Source: UBA6522 sp963664945 (GTDB taxonomy: Bacteria; Pseudomonadota; Gammaproteobacteria; Steroidobacterales; Rariloculaceae). From it: a DNA stretch of 64,000 nucleotides. This document shows positions 8,462 through 15,340 of the stretch, in pieces. The notes beneath the pieces were generated by a model. That model had not been told where the DNA came from, made no database searches, and saw nothing but the letters and a program-made list of their open reading frames with translations. The translations under genes and the position numbers were made by a program. How positions within the stretch are numbered: the stretch's first letter is position 1; the number at the start of each line of letters is the position of its first letter. The stretch covers positions 682,001 to 746,000 of the forward strand of contig OY761822.1 in the NCBI GenBank assembly GCA_963664945.1, in the 5' to 3' direction.

Positions 8462-9922
8462 GTGACAAAGGATGCCCCAAGCGCCGCCATCGCAGCACTT
8501 GCACTGCTATTCGGATTCGCTGCCGTCGCCCAGACCCCCTTTGACCCGAGCGTCGCGGAAACGGTAGAGACCGTGCGGATCACGGCCTCGGGTCAGCGCT
8601 TCGTGCCCCGGCAAAGCCTGACCCCCGGCGGGGCGCCCAAGCACACCGCCGACTACGACGTCACGGTGACGTGGAATCCCGGCGGGTGGCTGGCGCGGGA
8701 GGAATGGCAACTCAATACCGTCTTCCCCGTCGTGACCGGTTTCGCCTATTCCATGACGTACGGCGAGTTGACCGGCATCAAGGATGGACAGGACAACTTC
8801 CGCGCCGCGCTGAACGGGCCGACGCCCCTGTCAGCGGCGCGCATCGGCGCCAACTTCAAGGACCTGTGGCTCACCAATCCGCTCATCCTGGCCGCGCACT
8901 CGGAGGCATCGCTTCCGCCCGTGGAGTTCGAGAGCGGCGGCAACGCCCGGCACCGCATCGCTCTATCGGCTCATGACACGGAGTGGACATTGGTCATCGA
9001 TCCTGCCACGGGCCTGCCGGAAGCAGTCACCGTCATGGAACAGGACCCCACCAACGGCGAGGGCCCCAACCGGGTGGTCTTCTCCGACTGGCGGGAAGTA
9101 TCCGGCGTACCCTTCCCGTTCCAGGTCGAACAGTTTCTCAACGGCGGACTGCTGCGCCGGGAAATGCGATCGGTCATCGAGGTGAACCCCGACAACGCGG
9201 ACAGCGTGCTCGCGGTACCCGACGACCTCGAACCGGGGGATTCAGCGCAACGGCACTGGGGATGGGGCATGTCTAACCTGCTTCTCGCGCGCGCCGGACT
9301 CGGGGGTCCTGCCGACACCCCGCAATTCGACAACGTCGATCTGCTTGAAGTCGGTCCCGACATTTACCAGGTCATCGGCGGCAGCCATCACGGGCTGGTC
9401 GTCGTCGGTCCGGACGGCATCGCCGTGGCCGATGCGCCCTGGTATCCGGAACGCTCGGACACCCTGCTCCGGCTACTCGAAGAACGCTGGCCGGAGCTGC
9501 CCGTACGCTACATCGTCATGACGCATCATCATCTCGACCATTCCGGCGGCTTCCGAAGTTTTGTCGAAGCCGGTGCAACTCTTGTGGCGCATCAGGACAG
9601 CGTATGGTTCTACGAAGAGGCCCTGGCACGGGCAGGCTCGCGCGGCCTGAATGCCGTCGCAGTGGACGGAGAAGCCCAGCTCGACGGCATCGGGCGCAGC
9701 ATCGGCGTATACGACATACCGAATCCCCATTCCGACGGGATGGTGGGCGTCTACGTGCCCGATACCAGGCTGTTTTTCAATTCCGATCTCTATTCGCCGG
9801 GACGGGAACTGCAATTCCCCTTGTCGATGAATGCCCTGTTCGCCGCCGTCCGCTACCACGGCCTGGACGTCGAACGGCATGTCGGCTCCCACGGAATGGG
9901 CTACGATTCGGAACCCGAGTGA
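8462..9922 (+). CDS. Exported metallo-beta-lactamase-fold hydrolase
   Basis: A 486-residue periplasmic protein. I start it at GTG 8,462: an AGGAG site lies about 9 bases upstream, and the N-terminus then forms a clean signal peptide (IAALALLFGFAAVAQ). The first ~260 residues form an outer-membrane-lipoprotein-sorting-like or DUF-type beta domain (VTVTWNPGGWLAREEWQ). The C-terminal ~200 residues are a metallo-beta-lactamase fold with the zinc motif H355-x-H-x-D-H (THHHLDHSGG). The later motif LFFNSDLYSPG supplies the bridging aspartate, and GSHGM a final histidine. Substrate is unknown; the layout resembles secreted MBL proteins in sphingomonads and other marine bacteria. An in-frame ATG at 8,375 would bury the signal peptide and is less likely. 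Confidence 0.85.
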   Translation: MTKDAPSAAIAALALLFGFAAVAQTPFDPSVAETVETVRITASGQRFVPRQSLTPGGAPKHTADYDVTVTWNPGGWLAREEWQLNTVFPVVTGFAYSMTYGELTGIKDGQDNFRAALNGPTPLSAARIGANFKDLWLTNPLILAAHSEASLPPVEFESGGNARHRIALSAHDTEWTLVIDPATGLPEAVTVMEQDPTNGEGPNRVVFSDWREVSGVPFPFQVEQFLNGGLLRREMRSVIEVNPDNADSVLAVPDDLEPGDSAQRHWGWGMSNLLLARAGLGGPADTPQFDNVDLLEVGPDIYQVIGGSHHGLVVVGPDGIAVADAPWYPERSDTLLRLLEERWPELPVRYIVMTHHHLDHSGGFRSFVEAGATLVAHQDSVWFYEEALARAGSRGLNAVAVDGEAQLDGIGRSIGVYDIPNPHSDGMVGVYVPDTRLFFNSDLYSPGRELQFPLSMNALFAAVRYHGLDVERHVGSHGMGYDSEPE

Positions 9923-10012
9923 CTGCACCTGGTCGGCCAGTCAGTGGGCAATCCGGGCCGTTCCGGACTTTCGCGGCCCGTTGAGTCGGTCGACCCCTGG
10001 AGGGTCTGTGAC

Positions 10013-10516
10013 ATGACGATCAACATACGGCGACTGTCAGCGATTTGCGGCGCGTGGCTGCTGGCCGCCTCGCTTCAGGCGCAAGACCTTGACGCCGTAT
10101 CGGCCCAGGGCCGGCCGCTGGTGCAGGACTTCCCCCAATCCTCGCTCATCATCGACACCTCCGACTTCACCTGCGAGCATTTCGGGATCTTCGTCGCCTC
10201 CGAGCGAAATGCCCAGGCCCGGGGATTGATGTTCGTGCGCGAGATGCCCGACGACGTCGGCATGCTGTTCATTCACCCCAGCGAGCGGATGATCTCCATG
10301 TGGATGAAGAACACGCTGATTCCGCTGGACATGGTCTTCATGGATGGCTCCGGGGTCGTCACGCACATCGCCGAGAACACGGTCCCCGGTTCGCTGGACA
10401 CCATCAGTTCGATGCAGCCCGCACTGGGCATACTCGAGATCAATGGCGGACTGGCCGCGCGACTGGGGATCCGGCCGGGCGACCTGGTAAGGCATCCGTT
10501 TTTCGGATCGCTTTGA
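10013..10516 (+). CDS. DUF192 family exported protein
   Basis: A 167-residue protein. A signal peptide (LSAICGAWLLAASLQAQ) leads into a complete DUF192 domain: RNAQARGLMFVREMPDDVGM, then MISMWMKNTLIPLDMVF and the C-terminal LEINGGLAARLGIRPGD. These are the characteristic RGLM, MWMKNT and G-I-xxGD signatures. A TGGAGG site lies about 10 bases before the chosen ATG. DUF192 proteins are small beta-rich envelope proteins of unknown function. It follows the MBL gene by 90 bp on the same strand and may share its transcript. Confidence 0.9.
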   Translation: MTINIRRLSAICGAWLLAASLQAQDLDAVSAQGRPLVQDFPQSSLIIDTSDFTCEHFGIFVASERNAQARGLMFVREMPDDVGMLFIHPSERMISMWMKNTLIPLDMVFMDGSGVVTHIAENTVPGSLDTISSMQPALGILEINGGLAARLGIRPGDLVRHPFFGSL

Positions 10517-10646
10517 TGTGTCCGTCAGGGACTATTGCGAGTTCCGGGGCATGGGCGGGATCATCCGTTTCTTCAGAAAATTGCCAGTGTTGATTCGAAT
10601 ACCGAGGTGCTATTGAGAGCGGCGGCGACGTCATCGCCGCAGAGGC

Positions 10647-10768
10647 AGCAATTCCCGCTAACGACGCCCGCTCATCCGTCCTGGCCCGAATAAACGGCGA
10701 AATTCGCCATTGGGGCGTGATCCTGGAGGCGATTGTCGGGTCTCTCGGCGATTGGCGGGAATTGCTGC
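10647..10768. mobile_element. 122-bp MITE-like element, copy 1
   Basis: A short non-coding element with 12-bp terminal inverted repeats (AGCAATTCCCGC at the left, GCGGGAATTGCT then GC at the right). It is flanked by perfect 9-bp direct repeats CGCAGAGGC at 10,638-10,646 and 10,769-10,777, consistent with target-site duplication. An internal palindrome GGCGAAATTCGCC sits at 10,696-10,708. A second copy with 119 of 122 identical positions lies at 45,389-45,510 with a different 9-bp duplication. It encodes no transposase, so mobilisation must come from elsewhere. I do not recognise the family. Confidence 0.88.
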
Positions 10769-10832
10769 CGCAGAGGCATCGTCGTGCGGAGTGCCACCAT
10801 CGTAGTGCCACCTCCCTGGTTGTCGAAACGGT

Positions 10833-10850
10833 CCATAATAGCTATTATGG
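10833..10850. promoter_or_regulatory. Perfect 18-bp palindrome over the antitoxin start codon (operator)
   Basis: CCATAATAGCTATTATGG is a perfect inverted repeat whose right end contains the ATG of the following Phd-type antitoxin. Phd/YefM antitoxins autoregulate by binding palindromes near their promoter, so this is a strong candidate operator. Its position over the start codon could also block ribosome access. Confidence 0.65.
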
Positions 10851-11107
10851 CTCGAATGAATGAGATGACAGCCAGGGACGCCAAGAATCGCTTCGGCCAA
10901 TTACTCGATGCCGCGCAGCGCACTCCCGTACGCGTGACAAAAAACGGTCGGGCCGTCACGATCATGCTCTCGGTGCAGCACTACGAACGGCTGCGCGGTG
11001 CGGCGTGGGAGCGTCTCACGGCGACCATGGATCGCATGGCCGAGGAAACATCCGCCAACAACCTGACGGACGCGAAGCTCGATGCGCTGCTAGCGAATGA
11101 AAGTTGA
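10847..11107 (+). CDS. Phd/YefM-type antitoxin
   Basis: An 86-residue antitoxin. The N-terminus NEMTARDAKNRFGQLLDAAQ and the following PVRVTKNGRAVTIMLS match the Phd/YefM fold, a helix then a beta sheet that dimerises and binds DNA. The acidic, flexible C-terminus (LTDAKLDALLANES) should neutralise the toxin. The first ATG lies within an 18-bp palindrome; an ATG three codons later (10,856) is an alternative. The gene overlaps the PIN toxin gene by 11 bp. Residues 35-45 (LSVQHYERLRG) are typical of the family. Confidence 0.88.
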   Translation: MARMNEMTARDAKNRFGQLLDAAQRTPVRVTKNGRAVTIMLSVQHYERLRGAAWERLTATMDRMAEETSANNLTDAKLDALLANES

Positions 11108-11516
11108 CCGTGCGGTCGTCGAGACCAACGGACTGATCAGCGCGGCGCTCCGGGCGGAGGGGAAACCTCGCCGCGTTCTCGAAGTCATTCGCCGCTGCAA
11201 CGGTGTGCTGCTGTTTTCCGACGAAACCTACCGCGAACTGGGCAGCCGTCTTCGTCGCCCGAAGTTCGACCGCTACGTCAGTCAGACGGTCAGGGCCGTT
11301 TACCTGGCGCAACTCATGGCAGTGTCCGAATGGGTGTCGATCACGAACGCGAAGCTGGGTTGCCGCGACCCGGATGACGACAAGTTCCTTGAGTCAGCAC
11401 TGATCGGCGATGCCGATTGCATCATCACCGGCGATCACGATTTCCTGGAGATGTCATCATTCCAGGGCATTTCGATTCTGCCACCTTCCGACTTCCTGAA
11501 GCGAACCGGGAATTGA
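11097..11516 (+). CDS. PIN-domain toxin, COG1569-like, with atypical first active-site residue
   Basis: A 139-residue protein of the putative PIN toxin group COG1569. The N-terminal strand reads RAVVETNGLISAALRAEG, where most relatives have VVDTNVLISA, so the first catalytic aspartate is replaced by glutamate. Other acidic positions are present: SDETYREL (E near 48), CRDPDDDKFLESAL (D-x-D near 89-92) and DADCIITGDHDFLEM (near 105-112). It overlaps its antitoxin by 11 bp. Glu may still bind metal, so the gene may be active or attenuated. Otherwise full length and intact. Confidence 0.85.
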   Translation: MKVDRAVVETNGLISAALRAEGKPRRVLEVIRRCNGVLLFSDETYRELGSRLRRPKFDRYVSQTVRAVYLAQLMAVSEWVSITNAKLGCRDPDDDKFLESALIGDADCIITGDHDFLEMSSFQGISILPPSDFLKRTGN

Positions 11517-11552
11517 ACATGCCCATGCGGGCTGACCGCGGTTCACAGGCGC

Positions 11553-11936
11553 TCAGCCCCGCTCGCAGTTGTCTCGCAGCCAGGCCGCAAATTTTACTTC
11601 GTCGATTTCGCGCGCGGCCAGCAGGGTCACTACCTGCACAACGTCCACCTCGGCAGCGGTCAACCGCAATCCGTTCCCCGCCAGGAAGACATATGCAGAC
11701 ATGAAGCCCGCCCGCTTGTTGCCATCGACAAAGGGATGATTGCGGATGATTCCGGCGGCGTATGCCGCAGCCATGTCGCAGAGGTCAGGCTCGCCGTACG
11801 CATGCAGTTGCCTCGGACGGGCAAGAGCCGAATCCAGCAGGCCGGCATCCCGAAGGCCCGGACCGCCGCCATGGTCCGCCAGCATCCGTCCGTGGAATGC
11901 CAGCACGACCGCCTTGCTCAGCCAGACCGGATCCAC
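11553..11936 (-). CDS. doc: Doc-type Fic-domain toxin (death-on-curing family)
   Basis: A 127-residue protein containing the Fic/Doc active-site loop HPFVDGNKRAGF (around residues 66-77). The catalytic His and the phosphate-binding GNKRA are intact. The N-terminal WLSKAVVLAFHGRMLADHGG and GLRDAGLLDSALARP segments match Doc. Doc phosphorylates elongation factor Tu in the P1 system; the same activity is inferred here. Its start overlaps the antitoxin stop by one base. It ends 36 bp from the convergent PIN gene end. Confidence 0.9.
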   Translation of the reverse strand: MDPVWLSKAVVLAFHGRMLADHGGGPGLRDAGLLDSALARPRQLHAYGEPDLCDMAAAYAAGIIRNHPFVDGNKRAGFMSAYVFLAGNGLRLTAAEVDVVQVVTLLAAREIDEVKFAAWLRDNCERG

Positions 11937-12163
11937 TATTTCGCCAGTTCGCGCAATGCATTCCGGTACCGTCTCATGCCGTCCTCGGCGAACTCCATCT
12001 GCCGCTCGAACTCGGGATCGAAGGGGGTGATCCGGTACCCCCCATCGGTCGTTTCAGTCAGGTAAACCACATCTCCCTCGCGCACGCGCAAGGTGTTGGC
12101 GGCGTCCTTGGGGAGCCGCAGATTCAGCGAATTTCCAACCTTGTGGACCTTGAGCGCATGCAT
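11936..12163 (-). CDS. AbrB/MazE-type antitoxin paired with Doc
   Basis: A 75-residue protein with the swapped-hairpin AbrB fold motif: HKVGNSLNLRLPKDAANTL followed by VREGDVVYLTETTDGGYRITP. The C-terminal helix (PEFERQMEFAEDGMRRYRNA) is the part that would bind Doc. It is first in the operon and translationally coupled to doc by a one-base overlap. P1 Doc uses a Phd antitoxin, whereas AbrB-fold partners occur in many chromosomal Doc pairs; this is the latter type. Confidence 0.87.
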   Translation of the reverse strand: MHALKVHKVGNSLNLRLPKDAANTLRVREGDVVYLTETTDGGYRITPFDPEFERQMEFAEDGMRRYRNALRELAK

Positions 12164-12200
12164 CGTATATCTCTCGTGCGTTTATACTGAAGTATATACG
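12163..12200. promoter_or_regulatory. Operator-like nested inverted repeats upstream of the Doc module
   Basis: Immediately upstream of the antitoxin start there is an inner inverted repeat TATACTGAAGTATA (12,183-12,196) and an outer pair, CGTATAT near 12,164-12,170 and ATATACG near 12,194-12,200. The spacing suits binding by an AbrB-fold dimer or toxin-antitoxin complex at the promoter. This is an inference from symmetry. Confidence 0.5.
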
Positions 12201-12586
12201 CGTTGACGCACTCGCCGGAAATCCTTCAATTCGTCCGACGGCGCCGGAGGACAACCCAAGACGATGGAATCGTGAACTGCGCACCGGGGTAGGGAGGTGG
12301 TCCTGGTTCGTTGGACAGTTTGAGGACGGAAACAAGGTGTACTCCGGTTGAGTGAAATGCCCTCGTTGAAGGAATCTGCCGTCCGGTTCCGTAGCACCGT
12401 CCATCCGAGTTTCGTCAGAACGCGGTCCCGCGTGATGACCTGACGCCGTTGCCGGCAGTCTTGGAATCGGGACGCCATCCAGAGCTCAATTCAGGGATGA
12501 TCGGTGGCTAGGTTCATCAGTCGCGGAGCGATTGACCCTGATCTTGCGGCCCGGCCAAACTCGATGCGGATTCCAGGATTCAAACG
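12201..12586. other. Non-coding stretch with possible helicase C-terminal scrap
   Basis: About 390 bp with no intact gene. On the minus strand near 12,380-12,480 a frame reads RDRVLTKLGWTVLR, weakly resembling the Vsr-like or DUF559-like tail found at the C-terminus of some large superfamily 1 helicases. A helicase motif-II scrap lies 1.1 kb away on the same strand (13,545-13,600). The similarity is too short to be certain. Confidence 0.3.
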
Positions 12587-12799
12587 ATGGCTACGCGAAG
12601 AACGTTTCGATACTGCTTCAAGGTTGACGGAGAGATTGGGCAATACGGATTCACTATCGATATCGAGCGCCGTGAACGGGAGCACCGTCGACGCTGGCCA
12701 ACCGGGCACATCGAGCAAATCGGGCCTCCGACGACGCACGAAGACGCTTGGGATTGGGAGAGGCAACAGATCGAACGTCGTCGCGATTCCGCAGCCTGA
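12587..12799 (+). CDS. Small protein resembling a degenerate GIY-YIG domain
   Basis: A 70-residue protein. The order of features fits a minimal GIY-YIG-like fold: an aromatic strand FRYCFKVD, then GFTIDIERREREHRRRWP with the Arg and His positions, and HEDAWDWERQ with a late Glu. Similar short proteins with a YCF...ERREREH...GHIEQ pattern are widespread and uncharacterised. An AGGA lies upstream of the ATG. A longer overlapping frame at 12,504-12,866 has no such pattern. Nuclease activity is uncertain because the first tyrosine pair is not canonical. Confidence 0.55.
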   Translation: MATRRTFRYCFKVDGEIGQYGFTIDIERREREHRRRWPTGHIEQIGPPTTHEDAWDWERQQIERRRDSAA

Positions 12800-12882
12800 T
12801 GTCCCAGCCCTGTCCGGTGCTGGAGAGCGGCCCGGATTTCGAGCCGCGCAAGCGCGTAGACAGTGACGAGTGTTGTGCCGCG

Positions 12883-13191
12883 TCAGTTTGAGTTCATACC
12901 GGCACCGTCGATACCCGCGAGCAACTGCTTGCCGGTTTCGCAGTCCACAATCAGCTCGCCCACACGGTTCAAAAGACCCGGATCGTCAACGTTTTCCAGC
13001 CTGGCGCCGAGACGCTGTCCGGTGTCGGCGCCGAAGCGCCGCGCCGCTTGCCGCACGAGCAAGGCGCGCTCGTGCGCAAGCGCCCGTCGTCTGCCGTCCG
13101 CGAGACCTTCCGCGTATACCTCCCGGCGATAACGTTTCAGCCAGCGGTCGGTGTTCCTCTCAAGTACTGATTGTTCCGCTCCGGTGACCAT
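12883..13191 (-). pseudogene. Rpn/DUF4351-like gene tail, copy 1 (truncated)
   Basis: C-terminal fragment of a gene family repeated across this region. Conserved content starts at EQSVLERNTDRWLKRYRREV and runs through the coiled EGLADGRRRALAHERALLV to a DUF4351-like end (RQAARRFGADTGQRLGARL, then VDCETGKQLLAGIDG). The N-terminal nuclease-like portion is missing. The break occurs just before EQS. Sequence beyond it (13,186-13,212) resembles that beyond copy 2 (15,337-15,364), suggesting copy 1 lost an internal piece. The C-terminal 150 bp are nearly identical to copy 4. Confidence 0.7.
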
Positions 13192-13744
13192 GCCGGGAAA
13201 TCGCCGAAATCAACTATGCCAATGGCCATTGAAGTGTGAGGAAGCGATATCCCATGTGACGTGGCAATTCGAGACGCGCATCCAGCGAACTCGCATGCAA
13301 GCATGTGAAATCGGAGATTCCGCAGACAGTGTCTGTCGAATCTCTCGGATCGACCTTAAAGCGGTGCCTGCTTGTCGGTCGCTGGAAGGTGTTTGAGTAA
13401 GCGCCTCAAGTGCACGGGAAAATCGAGGACATGAGTGCCGTCGGCCAATGAGAAATCCGGACCCAGCAAGGCCCAGATGATGAGAGTCCCAGGGCGTCAG
13501 CTTGAATGCGCTTCGCGCGGTAGGCCAACGGCAATACTGCCGCGAGACCGCACTGGCTGGCCTCGTCCACAATCACGAGGTCAAACAGCCCTGCTTTCAA
13601 CGGGAAGTTCGAATTGGCCGTCAGTGCCGTGCACGTCGCACCAAAACACGGGAACCCATGGGAAGTTTGGGCGGGCTCGCACCGGCCCAGAGCGTTTGCG
13701 AAGCCTGATTTTGAGCACTTCTGGATTCAGCCCGCTCGACAAGG
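13192..13744. other. Degraded region with a superfamily 1 helicase fragment
   Basis: No intact gene in about 550 bp. On the minus strand at 13,545-13,600 a frame reads FDLVIVDEASQCGLAAVLPL, the motif II region of Upf1-like superfamily 1 helicases (DEASQC). The frame then breaks. In another minus frame near 13,390-13,480 the peptide PDFSLADGTHVLDFPVHLRR appears and looks protein-like, but I do not recognise it. I read the stretch as remnants of one or more decayed genes. Confidence 0.5.
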
Positions 13745-13975
13745 TCACCGACCTTCGGGACCATAGATCTCATCCCTGTTCCACGAAGTGGCGTGACCGG
13801 TCCTGACGGTCACCAGATCAAGCGTTCGGGTGTTCTCGTCCGGTGGGGCCAATAGGGCGGCCCGATCGAGAATCACGCGCAATTCTCCCTGGAGTGACCG
13901 ATGATGGCTGCGGGCCAATCGCTTCAGGGCATCGAGCGTGGCCGGTTGAACGTCTCTGATGTGTATTGAACTCAT
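13745..13975 (-). CDS. FitA-like ribbon-helix-helix antitoxin (orphan)
   Basis: A 76-residue protein starting MSSIHIRDVQPATLDALKRL. The ribbon strand IHIRDV and helices LKRLARSHHRSLQGELRVIL fit the FitA/StbC type of ribbon-helix-helix antitoxin, which normally precedes a PIN toxin. No PIN gene follows on the minus strand; the downstream sequence is the degraded helicase region. The inverted repeat GGTAG/CTACC at 13,979-13,995 sits right before the start and could be its operator. It is intact as an antitoxin but lacks its toxin. Confidence 0.8.
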   Translation of the reverse strand: MSSIHIRDVQPATLDALKRLARSHHRSLQGELRVILDRAALLAPPDENTRTLDLVTVRTGHATSWNRDEIYGPEGR

Positions 13976-13978
13976 GGC

Positions 13979-13995
13979 GGTAGAATTATGCTACC
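13979..13995. promoter_or_regulatory. Inverted repeat upstream of orphan antitoxin
   Basis: GGTAG at 13,979-13,983 and CTACC at 13,991-13,995 flank an AT-rich heptamer directly in front of the antitoxin start. This is a candidate autoregulatory operator for a ribbon-helix-helix protein; inference from symmetry only. Confidence 0.4.
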
Positions 13996-14095
13996 ACTGT
14001 CAATCTGCAATCAGGCGAACTGGATCAAAGGCTTGAGGCCTTACGGGCACTGTGTTTGAGTTCGAGCGCACTAACAACATGTGCGAACGCCAAAC

Positions 14096-14150
14096 TAATG
14101 CTGCCATGCGGTTGCCCCGCTCGGGATACTGCGTCGGCAGGTCTTGCCAA
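14096..14150 (-). pseudogene. Short fragment of the Rpn/DUF4351-like family
   Basis: About 50 bp that read DLPTQYPERGNRMAAL on the minus strand, matching TQYPERGNRMAAL of the larger copies. Both sides diverge immediately. It is a fifth, tiny scrap of the family and shows how far the region has been rearranged. Confidence 0.5.
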
Positions 14151-14178
14151 ATTTTGCCAATGCCGATAGCGTTGCAGC

Positions 14179-14418
14179 ATGACCACGATGAATATTTCGC
14201 TTCCCGACGCGCTCAAGTCCTTCGTGGACGGTCAGGTCAGCGCGCGCGGCTACAGCACTTCAAGCGAGTACCTGCGCGAACTGATCCGAAAGGACCAGGA
14301 TCGTCAGCGGTTGCGCGGCCTGCTTCTTGAGGGCGCCGCCTCACCGCCCGTGGGCCCGGCCGACGCGGACTATTTCGACCGGCTTCGCAGCCAGGTCCGC
14401 GAAGCCGGTCGGAGGTGA
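14179..14418 (+). CDS. parD: ParD-type antitoxin (toxin partner truncated)
   Basis: A 79-residue ribbon-helix-helix protein. TTMNISLPDALKSFVDGQV and GYSTSSEYLRELIRKDQDR are the ParD/CC2985 signature. The tail (PADADYFDRLRSQVREAGRR) would contact ParE. The downstream parE is reduced to 20 codons, so the module cannot function as it stands. A second copy of the C-terminal tail (PADADYFDR) occurs at about 15,833-15,874. The intact antitoxin frame may persist as an anti-addiction remnant. Confidence 0.85.
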   Translation: MTTMNISLPDALKSFVDGQVSARGYSTSSEYLRELIRKDQDRQRLRGLLLEGAASPPVGPADADYFDRLRSQVREAGRR

Positions 14419-14477
14419 GCGGAAAAACGGTTGTACTGCGCGAGCGAGCGCAGCGCGATATTGATCTCGAGGAATGA
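14415..14477 (+). pseudogene. parE: parE toxin, truncated after 20 codons
   Basis: GTG at 14,415 overlaps the ParD stop and opens a ParE-like start (SGKTVVLRERAQRDIDLEE). The frame then meets TGA at 14,475 where an endonuclease-like gene fragment begins. The remaining ~75 residues of a normal ParE are absent. The break is abrupt, which suggests recombination rather than point decay. Confidence 0.65.
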
Positions 14478-14581
14478 TCAGGGTCGTTAGCTGGAACATT
14501 GCCAAGCGAACGGTGCCGTGGCGGGAGCTCGCTGTCGCTCGTGGACCGGTAGCGGCGGCTGATCGCCCGGCCCCTCTTTAG
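14474..14581 (+). pseudogene. Endonuclease/exonuclease/phosphatase family protein, N-terminal scrap
   Basis: ATG 14,474 opens IRVVSWNIAKRTVPWREL, the N-terminal strand and first metal-binding Asn (SWN) of EEP-family enzymes. Homology stops after about 20 codons and the frame ends at 14,581. A middle portion of the same family on the same strand resumes near 15,360, after the inverted copy 2 of the Rpn/DUF4351-like tail. The simplest reading is one EEP gene split by that insertion with loss of the intervening codons. Confidence 0.6.
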
Positions 14582-14628
14582 ATCGGCCATGCGAATGGAT
14601 CGGTCGGCGTTGGGAAAGCTCAGCCGCG

Positions 14629-15340
14629 TCAGCTTGAGTTCATACCGGCGCCGTCGATACCGTCGAGCAACTGCTCGCCGGTATCGCTGTCCACAATCAG
14701 GACGCCCACCTGCTCAAGGCGCCCAGGATCCTCAACGGTCCGCAATTGAGCTTCGAGACGCCGCCCGGTGTTGGCATCGAAGCGCCGCGCCGCCAGTCGC
14801 ACGAGCAGGGCGCGCTCGTGCGCGATCGCTTCCCGCCGGCCCTCGGCGACCGCTTCGCGCCGGGCTTCTGCCAACAATTCCTGGCGATGGCTCTTCAGCC
14901 AGCGCTCGTTGTTCCTCTGCAGTATCGATTGTTCGGCCATCAGTTCCTCCAATTCCCTCTCCCGCTCCGGGTTCCAATCCGGCGGACGCAACTCCGGCGC
15001 GGTCGCGTGGAACCAGTCCAGGTAGCACTGGTACAGGCGCGCCTCGTCCTCGTCCCCGAAGTCCAGCCATCCGCACACTTCTCCGAGAAGGCGGATGGCG
15101 TCGACATACGACTCCGCGAACACCAGCCGCGCCAGTGCCGCCATGCGGTTGCCTTGCTCGGGATACTGCGCCGCAGGGTCCCGCAAATCAAGCCGCGCGT
15201 AGCGGGGACCGGCTGGAACCGACAGTGGGTGGCCAGCGGGCATCCGCACCATGCCGCTCAGGTCGTCCGGTGCCTTATCTTGCGTACTCACCAGGCACCA
15301 TAGGCCTTCGCGAGCGGCCGCAATATGGGCAAATCCGGTG
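14629..15340 (-). pseudogene. Rpn/DUF4351-like gene tail, copy 2
   Basis: The longest well-aligned copy. It covers PRYARLDLRDPAAQYPEQGN, GWLDFGDEDEARLYQCYLDW, LMAEQSILQRNNERWLKSHR, an Ala/Glu/Arg-rich coil, and the DUF4351-like end LLVRLAARRFDANTGRRLEA to GMNSS. The family resembles YhgA/Rpn transposase-like nucleases, but the catalytic N-terminal domain is missing here. The same frame remains open to 16,158 over the antisense of the EEP fragment; that extension is not coding. It lies within the EEP gene in opposite orientation. Confidence 0.65.

Noticed and set aside
10647..10768. MITE read as a terminator hairpin
   Set aside because: The 9-bp flanking duplications, a second near-identical copy and a restored reading frame at that copy show transposition rather than a simple terminator.
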